Shown: positions 34,726 to 46,150 of the stretch, in pieces
Layout of the letters: the number at the start of each line of letters is the position of its first letter
How positions within the stretch are numbered: position 1 is the first letter of the stretch
Assembly: GCA_029851415.1 (NCBI GenBank)
Contig: CM056744.1
Location: 98,985,338 to 99,049,337, forward strand
DNA from: Eretmocerus hayati
Lineage: Eukaryota; Arthropoda; Insecta; Hymenoptera; Aphelinidae
Reading direction: 5' to 3'
DNA: 64,000 nt
Program-made: the position numbers and the translations under genes
Notes under the pieces: generated by a model
What the model was told of the DNA's origin: nothing
What the model saw: only the letters and a program-made list of their open reading frames with translations
Database searches by the model: none

Positions 34726-37700
34726 GAAAAAAAAAAAATTAGATGAAAAAGTTCACATGTGCGACATACGGCATTCATTCATTGATGAGTATTGCAAAAG
34801 TCACAAAGAATGTGTTGTGTACATACATGCTTGTATATAAGTGCAAAAATGGAAGTATCAAGGCCTATAACTAATCGGTGTCAGCGTTTCACTTAGATTA
34901 TATAATTGATATAACCCATGGACTGAAATACCATTAATCACTTGACCTAGGAAGCAAACTGAAAGGAATGAATGAAGTGGACCAGATGGAACATCGTGTT
35001 GACTAAAAGATCCGTCGACCGATTTGCATGATAAATTATCGTCAAGTTTTGATTCCGTAATAAATCATTTTCACATTTTGAGTACTTTTGGGAAATTTCG
35101 TCACACAATTTCTTCACAATATGAAATTTCGACTCGAATCCACTTTATCCAGAGGCAAATTTTTTTTTTACTTATGGTTCACAATAATCCGAAACAATGA
35201 ACCGTAAAAAAACCAATTCATTATCATCTGAAACACTGAGGAGTTATTTTTTAAAATTTTACTTTTGAATGATTAAAGTTTAGTATTATAGTATAAATAT
35301 GAGACTCACATCACACAAGTCTTACATAACATAAGCTAATTCGACAGCAGTCACAAAATTTTGACCAATTCATTGACAAAAGAGTGCTCATTTAAATCAA
35401 TTATCGAGGTATCAACGAGTATCAAGGTGTCAACCTAAACATGGTTACATGAATTCAATATAAAAGAGATACACTACCGCATCATATTTTGAGTATAAAA
35501 AAAAAAGATCATTCAACGATAAACATAAACTTTTAGCAAAATTTGAAATTTTCAGCAGTGCGAGCTTCGCGAATTTTAGTTAAATACTTCACAACTAACG
35601 ACTATGCAAAAAAATTCTCAAGAATTCAGAGACGCGGGAAAGTGCGCGCACACAACCAGAATCTTCTTTTCATTTACATTCAACATTTTCGCATTTCCCG
35701 CACACAAAAATGAACCCAATATGACCTAACAATAAACCTAACCTAAAATCAAGATCTTCAATGAAAAAAGGACCTTACCTCCACTCTCTCGATCGTCAAT
35801 TTTTGGGACCAACAAAATGCTCAACCTTAATCTTTTCTCACTCATTTTTTTTTTTTCATCCTCCAACGCACCCGTCAATCATCAAAGTAAATAAATATGC
35901 GTCATTTTCAAATGTCCTCATGCATTTATATATTATACACACATGCACGATTACGAGGTGCAATAAGTAAGTATCAGAGGTATCCTTTGTATAAAATGAA
36001 TGCTCGCGACTTTGAAAGTTGGAGTGCCAAACGGGCAAGGTTTGTATACGAATATTGTGTCAATATTGTTAATATGCAGTTCTGGAACATTTCGATATAA
36101 CCAACTAACGAGAAGGGATAGCAATGCGAATTTCAGTCAAGGTAAAATTTGAACGATTTTTTTTTTTTTTCTTATTGACGATAACTCAATGCATAAGGTT
36201 GCATTTCACACTTAAGAAAAAAAAAAATCAATCAAGTGTAATATTTGTATGGGATTTTCTAGTTCAGGGTTGATGTATGATTTAATTGACGGTATTTTTG
36301 AGTGAGAAAGAAGAAATACTTGTGTGGTAAATTGTGAGTTGAGTGATATCTGCGTCGTTGCAATTCATCTTTTGGAATAAGAGGAGTTGAGTATTGATGA
36401 AAATCATCGGTTTACAATTGATTTTATCCACAAAACAAAAAAAAATTTTTGAAAATCATGGATCATGATCTGGGAATGAAGACAGAATAGAAAAAGTAAC
36501 ACAGTTCAAAATTAATTCTGAAGAATTTTGACAATAACTTGTCAAAAAAGAAACTTGTACCTAGGTGTCAAGGGTTTGTTTCTCTCGTATCAAAGATGCA
36601 TATAAAAACATGTAATTTTCTCAAATGGTGTTAAATGTTCATTTCAAACAGAGCATTTTATTAGTAAAAGAATGACAAAGCGCTGTATTACTCAAGAGTA
36701 TAGCGTAAAAAAAAAGAATTTTCTCGCTCTCGCGCATTAGTATAATCATCTTCTATCCTATCTCAAGTTCACTTTTTCCGCACTCTCGTCGCCACAGCAG
36801 CTAGCGAAAGTGCATAACTGCATAAAGTAGTAATGACTGCAAGACGACGATGTAACGCATTTAATACCATGAAGAACATCAGCAAAGCTGCGTGGAGAAG
36901 CAAAATAGGAAGTAATCTTTTTTTATTTACACGACGACCGCATTACATTTTTTGCTCTGCTCTTGTTATAAGTATCTCAGTTCTTTCCTGATCTACTTTT
37001 GAAAGTTTCATCTTTAATAGAGACCTCTCACCTCATTGGTATATATTTTTGTTCTCGTGTTATAGAATTTAATGAACGGCTCTCAAATTTCTGATGACAA
37101 CAAAATTTTGGAATGGTTTGTGAAAATTACTCGGATTTTAGATGATTTTTTCAATATTCTTATACTATAATGCTTGAAAATTTCGATGGATTCCCGACTT
37201 TTTCAGACTTTTTACTGGTATGGACAGGATATTTAATGGTTTCAGAATAGATCGGGATAAATGGCAAAATGAAATTCAGAATAAAGGGCAGAGGAATAAA
37301 TTAGCTCCTAATTTTGATACGAATCAATCATGTTGGATAGTGTTTACGTGTTTAGTGGATCTGTTGATTTTACGATGGACTCCATTTTTCGACCACGGAA
37401 AGTACGATCGATCACTATTGGTTAGATACCTAGACAAATTGATATAATCTTGTCACGAATAAATATGTGATTTGATGTTTCCCAAAACACAATAAATTAG
37501 AAATAACCACCTGCTATACATAAATGAAAAAATTCAAAATCAGCTATGGAACGAAAATAGAATCTAAAATTTTGATGATGAGTAATGGGATTCACACGAA
37601 ATGAAAACTAGATACAGTTAGAAGACAGGACAAACCAATATATTTACGTGACAGACTGACGGACCAATATCCCTCCATTAACACATTCTCACAAAACAGC

Positions 37701-40350
37701 ACATATAGAGCCATCAAGTATGCAAAATCTTCACGGTTTTGAGTGAGTTAGGGTCATTGAACGCGCATCCAACATTTACGATAGATAACGGCGATGGACA
37801 ACATGAGTTGTGAATTGAGTCTTATGCCATAAGATGAATCAAACAGACAATTAATTTTATATATAGTCGATGCAGAAAATAACATGCTAGTTTTTCTAGA
37901 AATATATACTTATATTGAGAATTTTTTATTCAAAAAATGAAAAATGTACAATGATTTTAATAATTTCTTCCATTGTAACAGATAAAAATTGATCGATGAT
38001 CCACTCCTTTTGTGGAAGTGTAGTTTTTCATTTTAAACAATTTTTGTGCGATGGTAACATTTATAATTACTTCTGGCCTTCTTATCCGCTGAAGAAATTT
38101 TCATGAAAAAAGCTCTGTCATCGTAATAGTCTACAGGACATAAGCACGTAATTTCATGAATGACTCCGAAGGACTTTGACACAGTAAATGTATCTAAAAA
38201 ATTTGAAATTTCGAAGTCAATAATTTAAAGTCAAACGCATGACGAACTAAGCAGGAAAATCTCGAAACTTCATTGAAACAACTTTGGATGACACATATGT
38301 GAAGACTTTCGAGTGCATCCTTGCTTTTAACATTCAAAGTCAACATTTGAATGCCGGCATACCTTCTGGAAAACACGAAGATGTTCTTGGATATAGGTAA
38401 CTTTGTCCTTTGAACACGAGCAAAATTTTTCCAAAATTACTGATAATATTTCAGAATAAGATTCGAAGATATAATATGAATGAGGACTTGATAAAAAATA
38501 GAAATGACGATAAAAATAAAAATACCCTAGTTATATCATGAACGATAAAGTAAATGAAATATGTTTGAGATAAGATGAAGAAAGATGTACAAAATTTCCC
38601 ATGAAACAATTTAAAGAGCATGAATACGAAAAACTTGATGAAATTTCATATATGAAAAATTTTTTTGGCGTAGATTCAAAGTCACAAACTGGAAATCTGT
38701 CTCCACAAAAATTACATGATTCATTCTATCTCAGCCATGAACATGTTCCATTCAAATCGTACCAACAATAGAAATTCAATAATTTATGATATTTTGGAAA
38801 TATGGGATGCTGGTCGTGTCAGCGAACCCTCTAAATAACCGATAAATTCATCATGGCAAAATTATAAATGTAATGCGTCAGAAGTGAATTCACACGTACA
38901 GTTTTATCTTGTTCGTGATTGAAAAGAAATCATCTGGTATCGTGCGCAGCTGACCGATCACTCAATCAGCACGGTAATTTCATTTTTCCTCGATACAAAA
39001 ATTCAAAGTATTTGATATAAAGTATCGATCTAGTCATTGGTTTGAGAAGAATACAAAATAAAAAAAAAATTCAGATTTTTAACAGGTATCCAAGGGATAC
39101 AGCTTAATAAAATTTAAATCGTAGGTTGAAATCTAATAGCGCCATTATAGAAAAGAATGCGAAGGTCAAACAATCTAGAGGACGTAATAGTCATATTTAA
39201 CGAGTGAAATTTTATTGAGAAAGTCAAGATTCAATATCTATGACAACGTAAATTCTCATGAAAGCTCTATTCCAGTATCTCAGGTTTAATCAAAGGTGTT
39301 ACGTACACCATAATAACACATGTGAGATAATATGAATACCAATGAGCTCGACTTTTTTTTTTCTTTTTTTTTTAGAAAAAATACACCGAAGTGAGTAATT
39401 GAAATTATTTAAGATTGGTCAAATGGCATTGTATCAGTGATTGGAAAAAAATCAAAATAATCAACGTTCAACCAAAAATTAAATTGAAATCTTCATAACC
39501 TATGAACGAGCCTATGAATGACTGACCGAAATATAACATTGGCCGAAATGAATATGCAATCTGCCCTAGATTGTCACCAGTGTATATACTGAAATATCAG
39601 TCTCAATAAATGCAATTATGTGACAAAGCAAAGCGTGTGCAAAATGGTCATTGAAAATCAAATCTCTATACATACCCGCTGATTCAAAATACACTTGTCT
39701 GAGTAACGTACTATTAAATATGCCATACAACACGCTCAACTAAACTTCTACTATTCAAGATTGATACCGTCCTCTCGACGTGCGCGCAAACAGATTGCAA
39801 GTTCCATCATTTCCATAGTAAATTTCGATGCGCACAGGTTTAAATGTATCGTAAAAGACTAGACACATTAATTTTTTTTTCTCTCTTAATGAATTGGTGA
39901 TTATATCTTTGGGTAAGATTTTTTTATGCGGAAAACTCGTGAAAAATTAGTGGAAGTAGTTTGAAAAGTGTATGAAAATGTGTAAAAAAAAAGAAGAAGC
40001 TTGCAGAATTACGTAAGTTACGCGAGAAAATGTCAAAGAAGAGAGTCAAACATCAGAAAAGACCTTGACACTAACGTACACCAACTACGTTGCCCTCGAC
40101 GTTGCCACTGGTGTTACGTACTTATATCAAGGATTCTTGGGAGCCCTGTGTGATTGCAGTTTCCGTTATAAATGAGTCATGCAATTCGGAATTTCCAAAA
40201 TTTAAAGTATGTTTTCATCGAGATTCATCTGCAATCACTAGAACCGATCTATTTCATCATTTTTGTGAAGAATGTTATAAAATATCAATATGTGAGTCAC
40301 GCGTCGGTAGAAGAAATTTCATGATAAATATTGAGTCAAGATCGTTTTAA

Positions 40351-40552
40351 CCCTTAAATGACACATTTCAAAATCGATATTTTATTGGCAAGCACGTGGT
40401 GCGAAATTGAACGCATCTGAGCTCACTTTAAAGTTCATCACAAGAGCTTCGAAATGAGTTGAAGAAAAAATTCGTGGGGTGAAGTACACCCCCAGTGTCA
40501 TTAAAGGAAAAATATTGATTAGGATCAATCTGACCCAATGTGTCATTCAAGG
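40351..40552. mobile_element. About 200-bp piggyBac-like MITE
   Basis: The left end is TTAA (40347-40350) then CCCTTAAATGACACA. The right end reads TGTGTCATTCAAGG (40539-40552), its imperfect reverse complement, followed by ATTA. It belongs to the same family as the element at 23819. Confidence 0.5.
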
Positions 40553-40930
40553 ATTAGCGATATAAGGTTTATGTTACAATTGTAACAAAAATATACAGGC
40601 ATTATTTTTGAAAATTTTCATTGACTTCATGAGAAATATTGTTCAGATAGGGTCACCACTAATAATATACGTAATTGATTCAAGGAAAACTACACTCAAA
40701 TTACACTTTACATGGTTTATCGTTCCTTAATTTTCTTGAAGCTAACAAACTAAATTCTTTTTCACTCGATTAACTCTGATCCATAACCTCTGATTTCCTT
40801 CAAAAATGAAGAACGTGAGTCAAATTAATCATATATTGAATAAACGGACATTCTTTAGATTATTCTACAGAATTTTACTGAGATAGGCCGTGACTGCTTT
40901 CCTTCTGATACAGCGTTGGCATTAATTATT

Positions 40931-40955
40931 AAAAAAAAAAAAAAAAAAAAAAAAA
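40931..40955. repeat. Poly(A) tract
   Basis: A25, with no recognised retroposon upstream. Confidence 0.9.
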
Positions 40956-41703
40956 TGTTAATGAAACGAAGTAAGATAATGAACGGGCATAATACTGACC
41001 ACTAACAATTGGATTAAGTGAAAAATGAACTCCAGAACAATTGAAATATTGGACTTAGAATAGAATCTCATTCAGCACCTCGTTCAGCACAAAATCGACG
41101 ATGAAAGCAAAGCAAGATTTGACCGAAATTTCTAGACACTTTTCTGTAGGTTTCCACTATTTATACTCCAAAATCTCAATATATCCGTCACTCCACGAGT
41201 CTGGAAAATTCCCAAAAATTCAATATCCCTTCAAAAAGGAAACCTTCGTCGCGCGTCAACACCACCAGGTATAATAAGATAGGAAAATCCCACGCAAAAT
41301 CCTCAAGGACCGCGAAAAGAACACTACCGTATATACCAAAACAAAACAGACCGCGCTAATCGCTCCTCTGCGGAAAATTTCCATTGAGAAAAATCTAGAG
41401 AAAACTACAACAAGACTACTTAAGCGCATCCACCTGCACAGTCATACTTCATTGGAAAATTCGGACTTGGAAAATTCCTACGTCAATTAAAATCGTATTG
41501 GATATGCGGACGAATCCTTGCTGCACATTGCTGCACATCCAAGTGCACATCACAGACCGAACACACACATATATGACAACATTGTTCGAGTATATCTTGG
41601 CGTTGTGATAGCTCCTTCTATATAAGCATTGCGTAAGTTAACAATTGTATATATCAGGCCGATGGCATATATATATGTATAGATGTACAACTTCCGATTA
41701 GAA

Positions 41704-41735
41704 AATTTATTGTACACAATTGTGTACAATAAATT
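41704..41735. repeat. Perfect 32-bp palindrome
   Basis: Two 16-nt arms, AATTTATTGTACACAA and its exact reverse complement, with no spacer. The context is A+T-rich. Confidence 0.8.
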
Positions 41736-43228
41736 AAAAAGTCAATTTGAAAGACTGTAAGCTAATTTTGATGCCACATGCCACAAAATTTTTCACGATT
41801 AAAAAAATATACTTGGTGTCAGAATGCTCACCAATAATTTTTTCTCTTGCGAAAATCTTTTTCCCGAGCAAACGCGAGGCTCATTAAATGCTCGAATTTT
41901 CCAATGGGTATATAATGGGGTCATATGACTGAGATTTGTACGTTCGAGAATCATTACAATGCTTCGTAGATGAATGTAAAAATGACAAGAGGTTTCTGGA
42001 CAAAGTGATTATATTATTGGGCAAACGGTCATTCACGCGGATAATTTTTCTTTCAATAATGCAATATACTTTTACACGCTCTAATAGTCATCTTATAGCG
42101 TTATACTTAGTGTAGTGTGCGGCCAGTTTATGATTTTAACGACTTTTGGAACCTTTCCCTCGTTTATTTACTCTCAAGGACACGAAATATTCGATTGATC
42201 AATGGTATGCGACGAAAGTTGCAACTATTATTGCGTATATTTAGTGGGGACGGTAGAAGGGGTTCCTCACATTCAACGAGTAACTTTTGATGACTATAGG
42301 AGTGCTTTTTTTTGGTCACGATTTGATCCATTTTTCGAAGATGTAATTTGGTTAGTTCTTGCGAATATCGATTCTGCAAGATTAATCCTTGAAACGTTTG
42401 GTGTAATAGTCTAATGATTTGTAATATTCGATAAAAATTCGACTTGCGAAATGTGATTGTTCGAGGATGGCCTTTGAATTGAAATCAAGTGTTTCCAAAT
42501 CGATTACTCACACAATTGAGATTATTTCTCTAACGTTAGCGCTCCTTTTTTTTATACATTTTCGAAAAATAAAAGTGGTGTATTAGAATTTGAAAAATCA
42601 TTTTACATACTTGGAATTTATCGAACGTGAACTTGGAATGAAGTTTAGAAAAATAGCATAGAATTCACACGAATAATAATTGATATTCGCGATATAATCA
42701 ACATTACTACAAAGTCTGGAAAAATAGGCAACTTTTCGAATAAATTCATTTCTTTTTATAGTTTCCCAGGGTACCAGGACGAAACTTGACACTTTTCGAC
42801 CTTTTAGCAAGACTCTAATAATGAATAAATATATTTAGAGCTTCAACCGCAGAAGTTGTGCGCGGAGAATTTAAATTGCAAAGAATCGAAAAATTTAAAG
42901 CTACACCAAACCACAGATCGATTGAGATATGTCAAGAGTCAATTTTTGTGTGACACATTCGCATTTAAAATTTCTATTTCGCACTTCAAGCATGAAACCA
43001 GCAAAAAATTCATTTCCAGAACCAAGTATTGCTACTACCGATTTTTAGACACAAAAGAAAAATAAAAACGTAATACAAACGAATGCTCAATCAAAAAAAA
43101 AATAGAATTGACAGTCTACTATCCCGATCACAATTTTCAAATTGAAACGACAATTCCTTCTCACACACACAAACACACACATCATCGTACTAAAATACAA
43201 AAAATAAAAACACAAATAATTATCTTAC

Positions 43229-43330
43229 CGATTTAGCAGGTATATGTGCACTGTAGTGACCAATACAAGTTTCGGTGTCCAGAAGAAGAAGAAGAGCACA
43301 CAACGATATTATTGCACTGACTCGTAACAG
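43229..43330 (-). other. Candidate distal 5' UTR exon (donor at 43227-43228)
   Basis: The minus strand shows GCTAAATCG|GTAAGATA, a strong donor, preceded by non-coding sequence. The only downstream minus-strand gene with an open 5' acceptor is the elongase at 27.5 kb. The link is a guess; the right end of the exon is arbitrary. Confidence 0.2.
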
Positions 43331-44536
43331 TCTTGTATAAATTGCGTATATTGTCACTTTCGCCTTCCCAGTCAGGCTCTTCAACAATATTTCACGCACG
43401 ACAAATCAATTCTTTTTTTTATAGCTTCATTCGACGCCAACTGCCCGTTTGAAAAATCGTCAAAATAGAAAAAGTTCGTTTTTCTGACAATGTGAACTAA
43501 TATGTCAAAAAAATTTTCAGGGTCGTAGTATTACATATTCCAGTCGCCCATATATAATATATATATATCGCAAATATAAATACAAATTGTATTTATGTAT
43601 AGAAGAGGGAGTTGTTAACCGGTCGGCATTCGATACGCGAACTGTCGCTCGTGAGTTGAGAGGCATTGCTTTTAAGTGACGCGCCATGTTGCAGGTAAAT
43701 ATATATATATATATAAAAACCACGACCCACCTCCTCTCCTATACTATACTTCTTCTCTTCTCTTCTCTTTGACCCCACCAATACTTATATTATTACCATT
43801 ATAATTTAGTGACCACCAAAATTCGTTTTTGTATACAAATGTAGCTTCCCAAGTGAAACAACCTCACTACCCCCACTCACCAGCATTAATATACCTGTGC
43901 AGAATAAGCATATCGCAACGGCTTCTTCTTTTTTTTTTCTTTGACGACGAGATAATGATGACGATGACGGTGATATGATGGTGATGATGCTTCGAGAGCT
44001 TTGGAGAACTATAATATGAGGTACACCTTGATGACGATCGAATGCAAGCCGGTTTCGAAGCTTTCGCGCGTCATCATATAGCAACGGGTTTAAATTTACG
44101 CGCGCAAGGTGGAAGTAAGAAAGAGAGAGAAAGAGAGAGGGATCATAGGGTTATTGCCCTTTTGGAAGGTTTGTACATAATATTTGTGGTTTGGATTGTA
44201 TTTTTTACACAAATAAGAGTAATTCCGTTCGAAAACACCCCCACGGCAAGGTATTTTACACATCTATACGCAGACGTATAAAACTGCACACGCGTCTCGT
44301 GTGGGAAACATTCGCTCACGTCCATCAGCCCGGTTTCCCGAAGGAAATTGATTTTTGAAGACCACATTTTTTTCACCGATGTTGGGAATTTTTCCGGCGC
44401 ACAACGGTCGTCTTCAGCCAATGGACTATACAACCGGGGCGGATCTTGTGGGTTTAGCGTTTCGTATTTTATCGTGGCGAGTTTGAGATCCAGCCACTCA
44501 CCCTAACCTAATCCTCTCTGCAGTTGCCCGGAAATC

Positions 44537-44590
44537 ATGCCCGTGAAGCGAGGAAAAACTCGTAAAGGGAGAAAACTTGCTACGGCCCGC
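44537..44590 (+). other. Orphan candidate coding exon (MPVKRGKTRK...)
   Basis: After a TCTCTGCAG acceptor (44522-44523) there is an ATG at 44537 and 18 codons, MPVKRGKTRKGRKLATAR, ending at a GTGAGA donor (44591). Very basic. A CCAAT motif lies about 120 bp upstream, in CpG-richer DNA. I cannot connect it to a downstream exon and do not recognise the peptide. It may be chance. Confidence 0.2.
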
Positions 44591-44600
44591 GTGAGAATTT

Positions 44601-44660
44601 TTTTGTTCGTATGAAGTTTTTCTGAACTTGATGTTCAGAAAAAGTTTATATGAACGAAAA
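44601..44660. repeat. Compact 60-nt hairpin, arms about 27 nt
   Basis: TTTTGTTCGTATGAAGTTTT and onward pairs with the reverse complement in 44634-44660 around a 5-nt loop (TTGAT). Three or four mismatches. The size resembles a microRNA precursor, but a small fold-back transposon is as likely. Confidence 0.45.
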
Positions 44661-45190
44661 ATGAGACTATACCGCACTTGAAGATGGAACATTTTCTGAA
44701 CTCGAAAAAGCTTCTTATGAGTTTTTACAAAAGTATGATAAAGTTCATAAATTGTTTGCCAACTTCATATCCGGGCGTTTTTTTGCCTCCCAAAATTGCC
44801 TCTTTTCAAATACCAATTCATGAGGGTCTAGTCATGGTATGCATATTCATGCGCAAGAGAGGGAGTACAAGCTTGATGACAACTCAGAATATGATTAGCT
44901 GACCTCTAAATGACCGATCTTGATTAATTTTAACAAGAGGAGATAAGCTTGAAATTGAAAATGTACCCGATGCCATGTCACTCGCGTATTGCTTGCATTG
45001 CTTGAGCAAAATTTGTTTTTAATTTTTCAAAGTCTTTCGATACATCTATAATGCTGCTCTTTCGGTACTTATGCCACTTTTTGTAAGCATGAACATCGCA
45101 GTTGTAACATTTCTTTCCTCCCGTTCACGTTACTAGGGTGTAAGTGTCAACTAATCTATCAGAAGAGTCAGCAAGTCGAGGTTGATTAGA

Positions 45191-45265
45191 CCGATATGGG
45201 CGGTCACCCATCCAAGTACTAACCCCGACCAACGATGCTTAACTTTGATGATCGACCGAGCTGAC
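45191..45265 (-). repeat. 5S-rRNA-like fragment (5S-derived SINE or pseudogene)
   Basis: The minus strand carries AAAGTTAAGCATCG, then GGTTAGTACTTGGATGGG and TGACCGCC, the box A, intermediate element and box C of the internal promoter of 5S rRNA genes. Both the 5' and 3' ends of 5S are missing or altered, so it is not a normal 5S gene. A 5S-headed (SINE3-like) retroposon is the leading reading. Confidence 0.6.
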
Positions 45266-45734
45266 ACTCAGTGACTCCACCACCAACTAATGTCGGTTGA
45301 AAATGTTGTGTTATTTCAGAAAAAATAGTTCCGAACTTTTTTTGGCGTTCAAAAGCCGATTTTTGTAAATATTTGCAAATAAATTCTTCAGATAATTGGG
45401 AATCGTTCGTTTTTGTGCATGCGCAGGAATCTAAATCACGGATCTCTATGAAACTTATGTTCTTGGAATGTCAAGGTATCAGACTTACAACTTTTCAAAA
45501 ATGAAGCAAGTTTTTCGTGGCACTGCACGCGGAGATTTCAACCCCCCTGTATACAGGCCATTTGCCAATGGAATTCATTGATCCACGAAATCCATTGATC
45601 TAAGAAACTTTATAGCTCTGCTTCTTGTGCATGACATGGATTTGGCAAGTGTTCATTTTCAAGTAAATTTCCTTGCTAAAAATAATCCGAATGATCTGAG
45701 GAGTAGACTTACAAAAAATGGTAAAATTTAGGCT

Positions 45735-45935
45735 TTGGAAAATGAAATAGTATATTTCCGTACTGAGCGCGGTAGCCCATTTTGGGCACTAGGACAGTTT
45801 GTCTGTCGAGCGAAGCGAGACAGACATGCCCTCCAGTGCCCAAAATGGGCTTGCAAGCGAAGTGCGGATATATTTTTTCATTACGAGAACCCTAAAATCC
45901 TCTTTAAACGCGGCATTTTTAGGTTAGAGTAATGA
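45735..45935. repeat. Fold-back repeat family, copy 1 (CCCATTTTGGGCAC...)
   Basis: Contains the imperfect hairpin AGCCCATTTTGGGCACTAG ... CCAGTGCCCAAAATGGGCT (about 45774-45853) with GTCGAGCGAAGCGAGACAG at its centre. The same unit in inverse orientation is at about 60590-60700, and the homology extends outwards on the 45.88-45.93 side (CATTACGAGAACCCTAAAAT). No coding function is supported, although the copy is open in one frame for 65 codons. Confidence 0.65.
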
Positions 45936-46150
45936 AAAAATTTTTTCGATCGACTGTGCGTAAAGCACTACTTTACCCACGGTAGTTTTCGTTTAATTTA
46001 CGCCCAGTCGATCGAAAAACGTATTTCGATACTCGGGCGTGAAGTTTTTTTGCTTTACTCGTGCTAATTTCGACCCTCGCCAGGGCTCGGGCCGAAAACA
46101 ATCACTCGAAAAGCAAAACCAAACTTCCCTCCCTCGAATCGAAAAATACT
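45936..46150. repeat. Two adjacent fold-backs
   Basis: First pair: TTTTTTCGATCGACTG (about 45940) against CAGTCGATCGAAAAA (about 46005-46019). Second pair: GTATTTCGATACTCGGG (46021) against CCCTCGAATCGAAAAATAC (46130-46149), including TTTGCTTT against AAAGCAAA. Directly abutting copy 1 of the repeat above. Confidence 0.6.

Larger units (their letters stand above)
27502..45190. other. Long stretch without a recognised gene
   Basis: Apart from the repeats and candidate sites listed separately, I see only short open frames with no domain or family resemblance and no consistent exon structure. It probably contains elongase 5' introns and intergenic DNA. Confidence 0.4.

Noticed and set aside
43517..43800. 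Protein-coding signal in several overlapping frames
   Set aside because: Frames arise from AT runs and CTCTT repeats; composition is simple.
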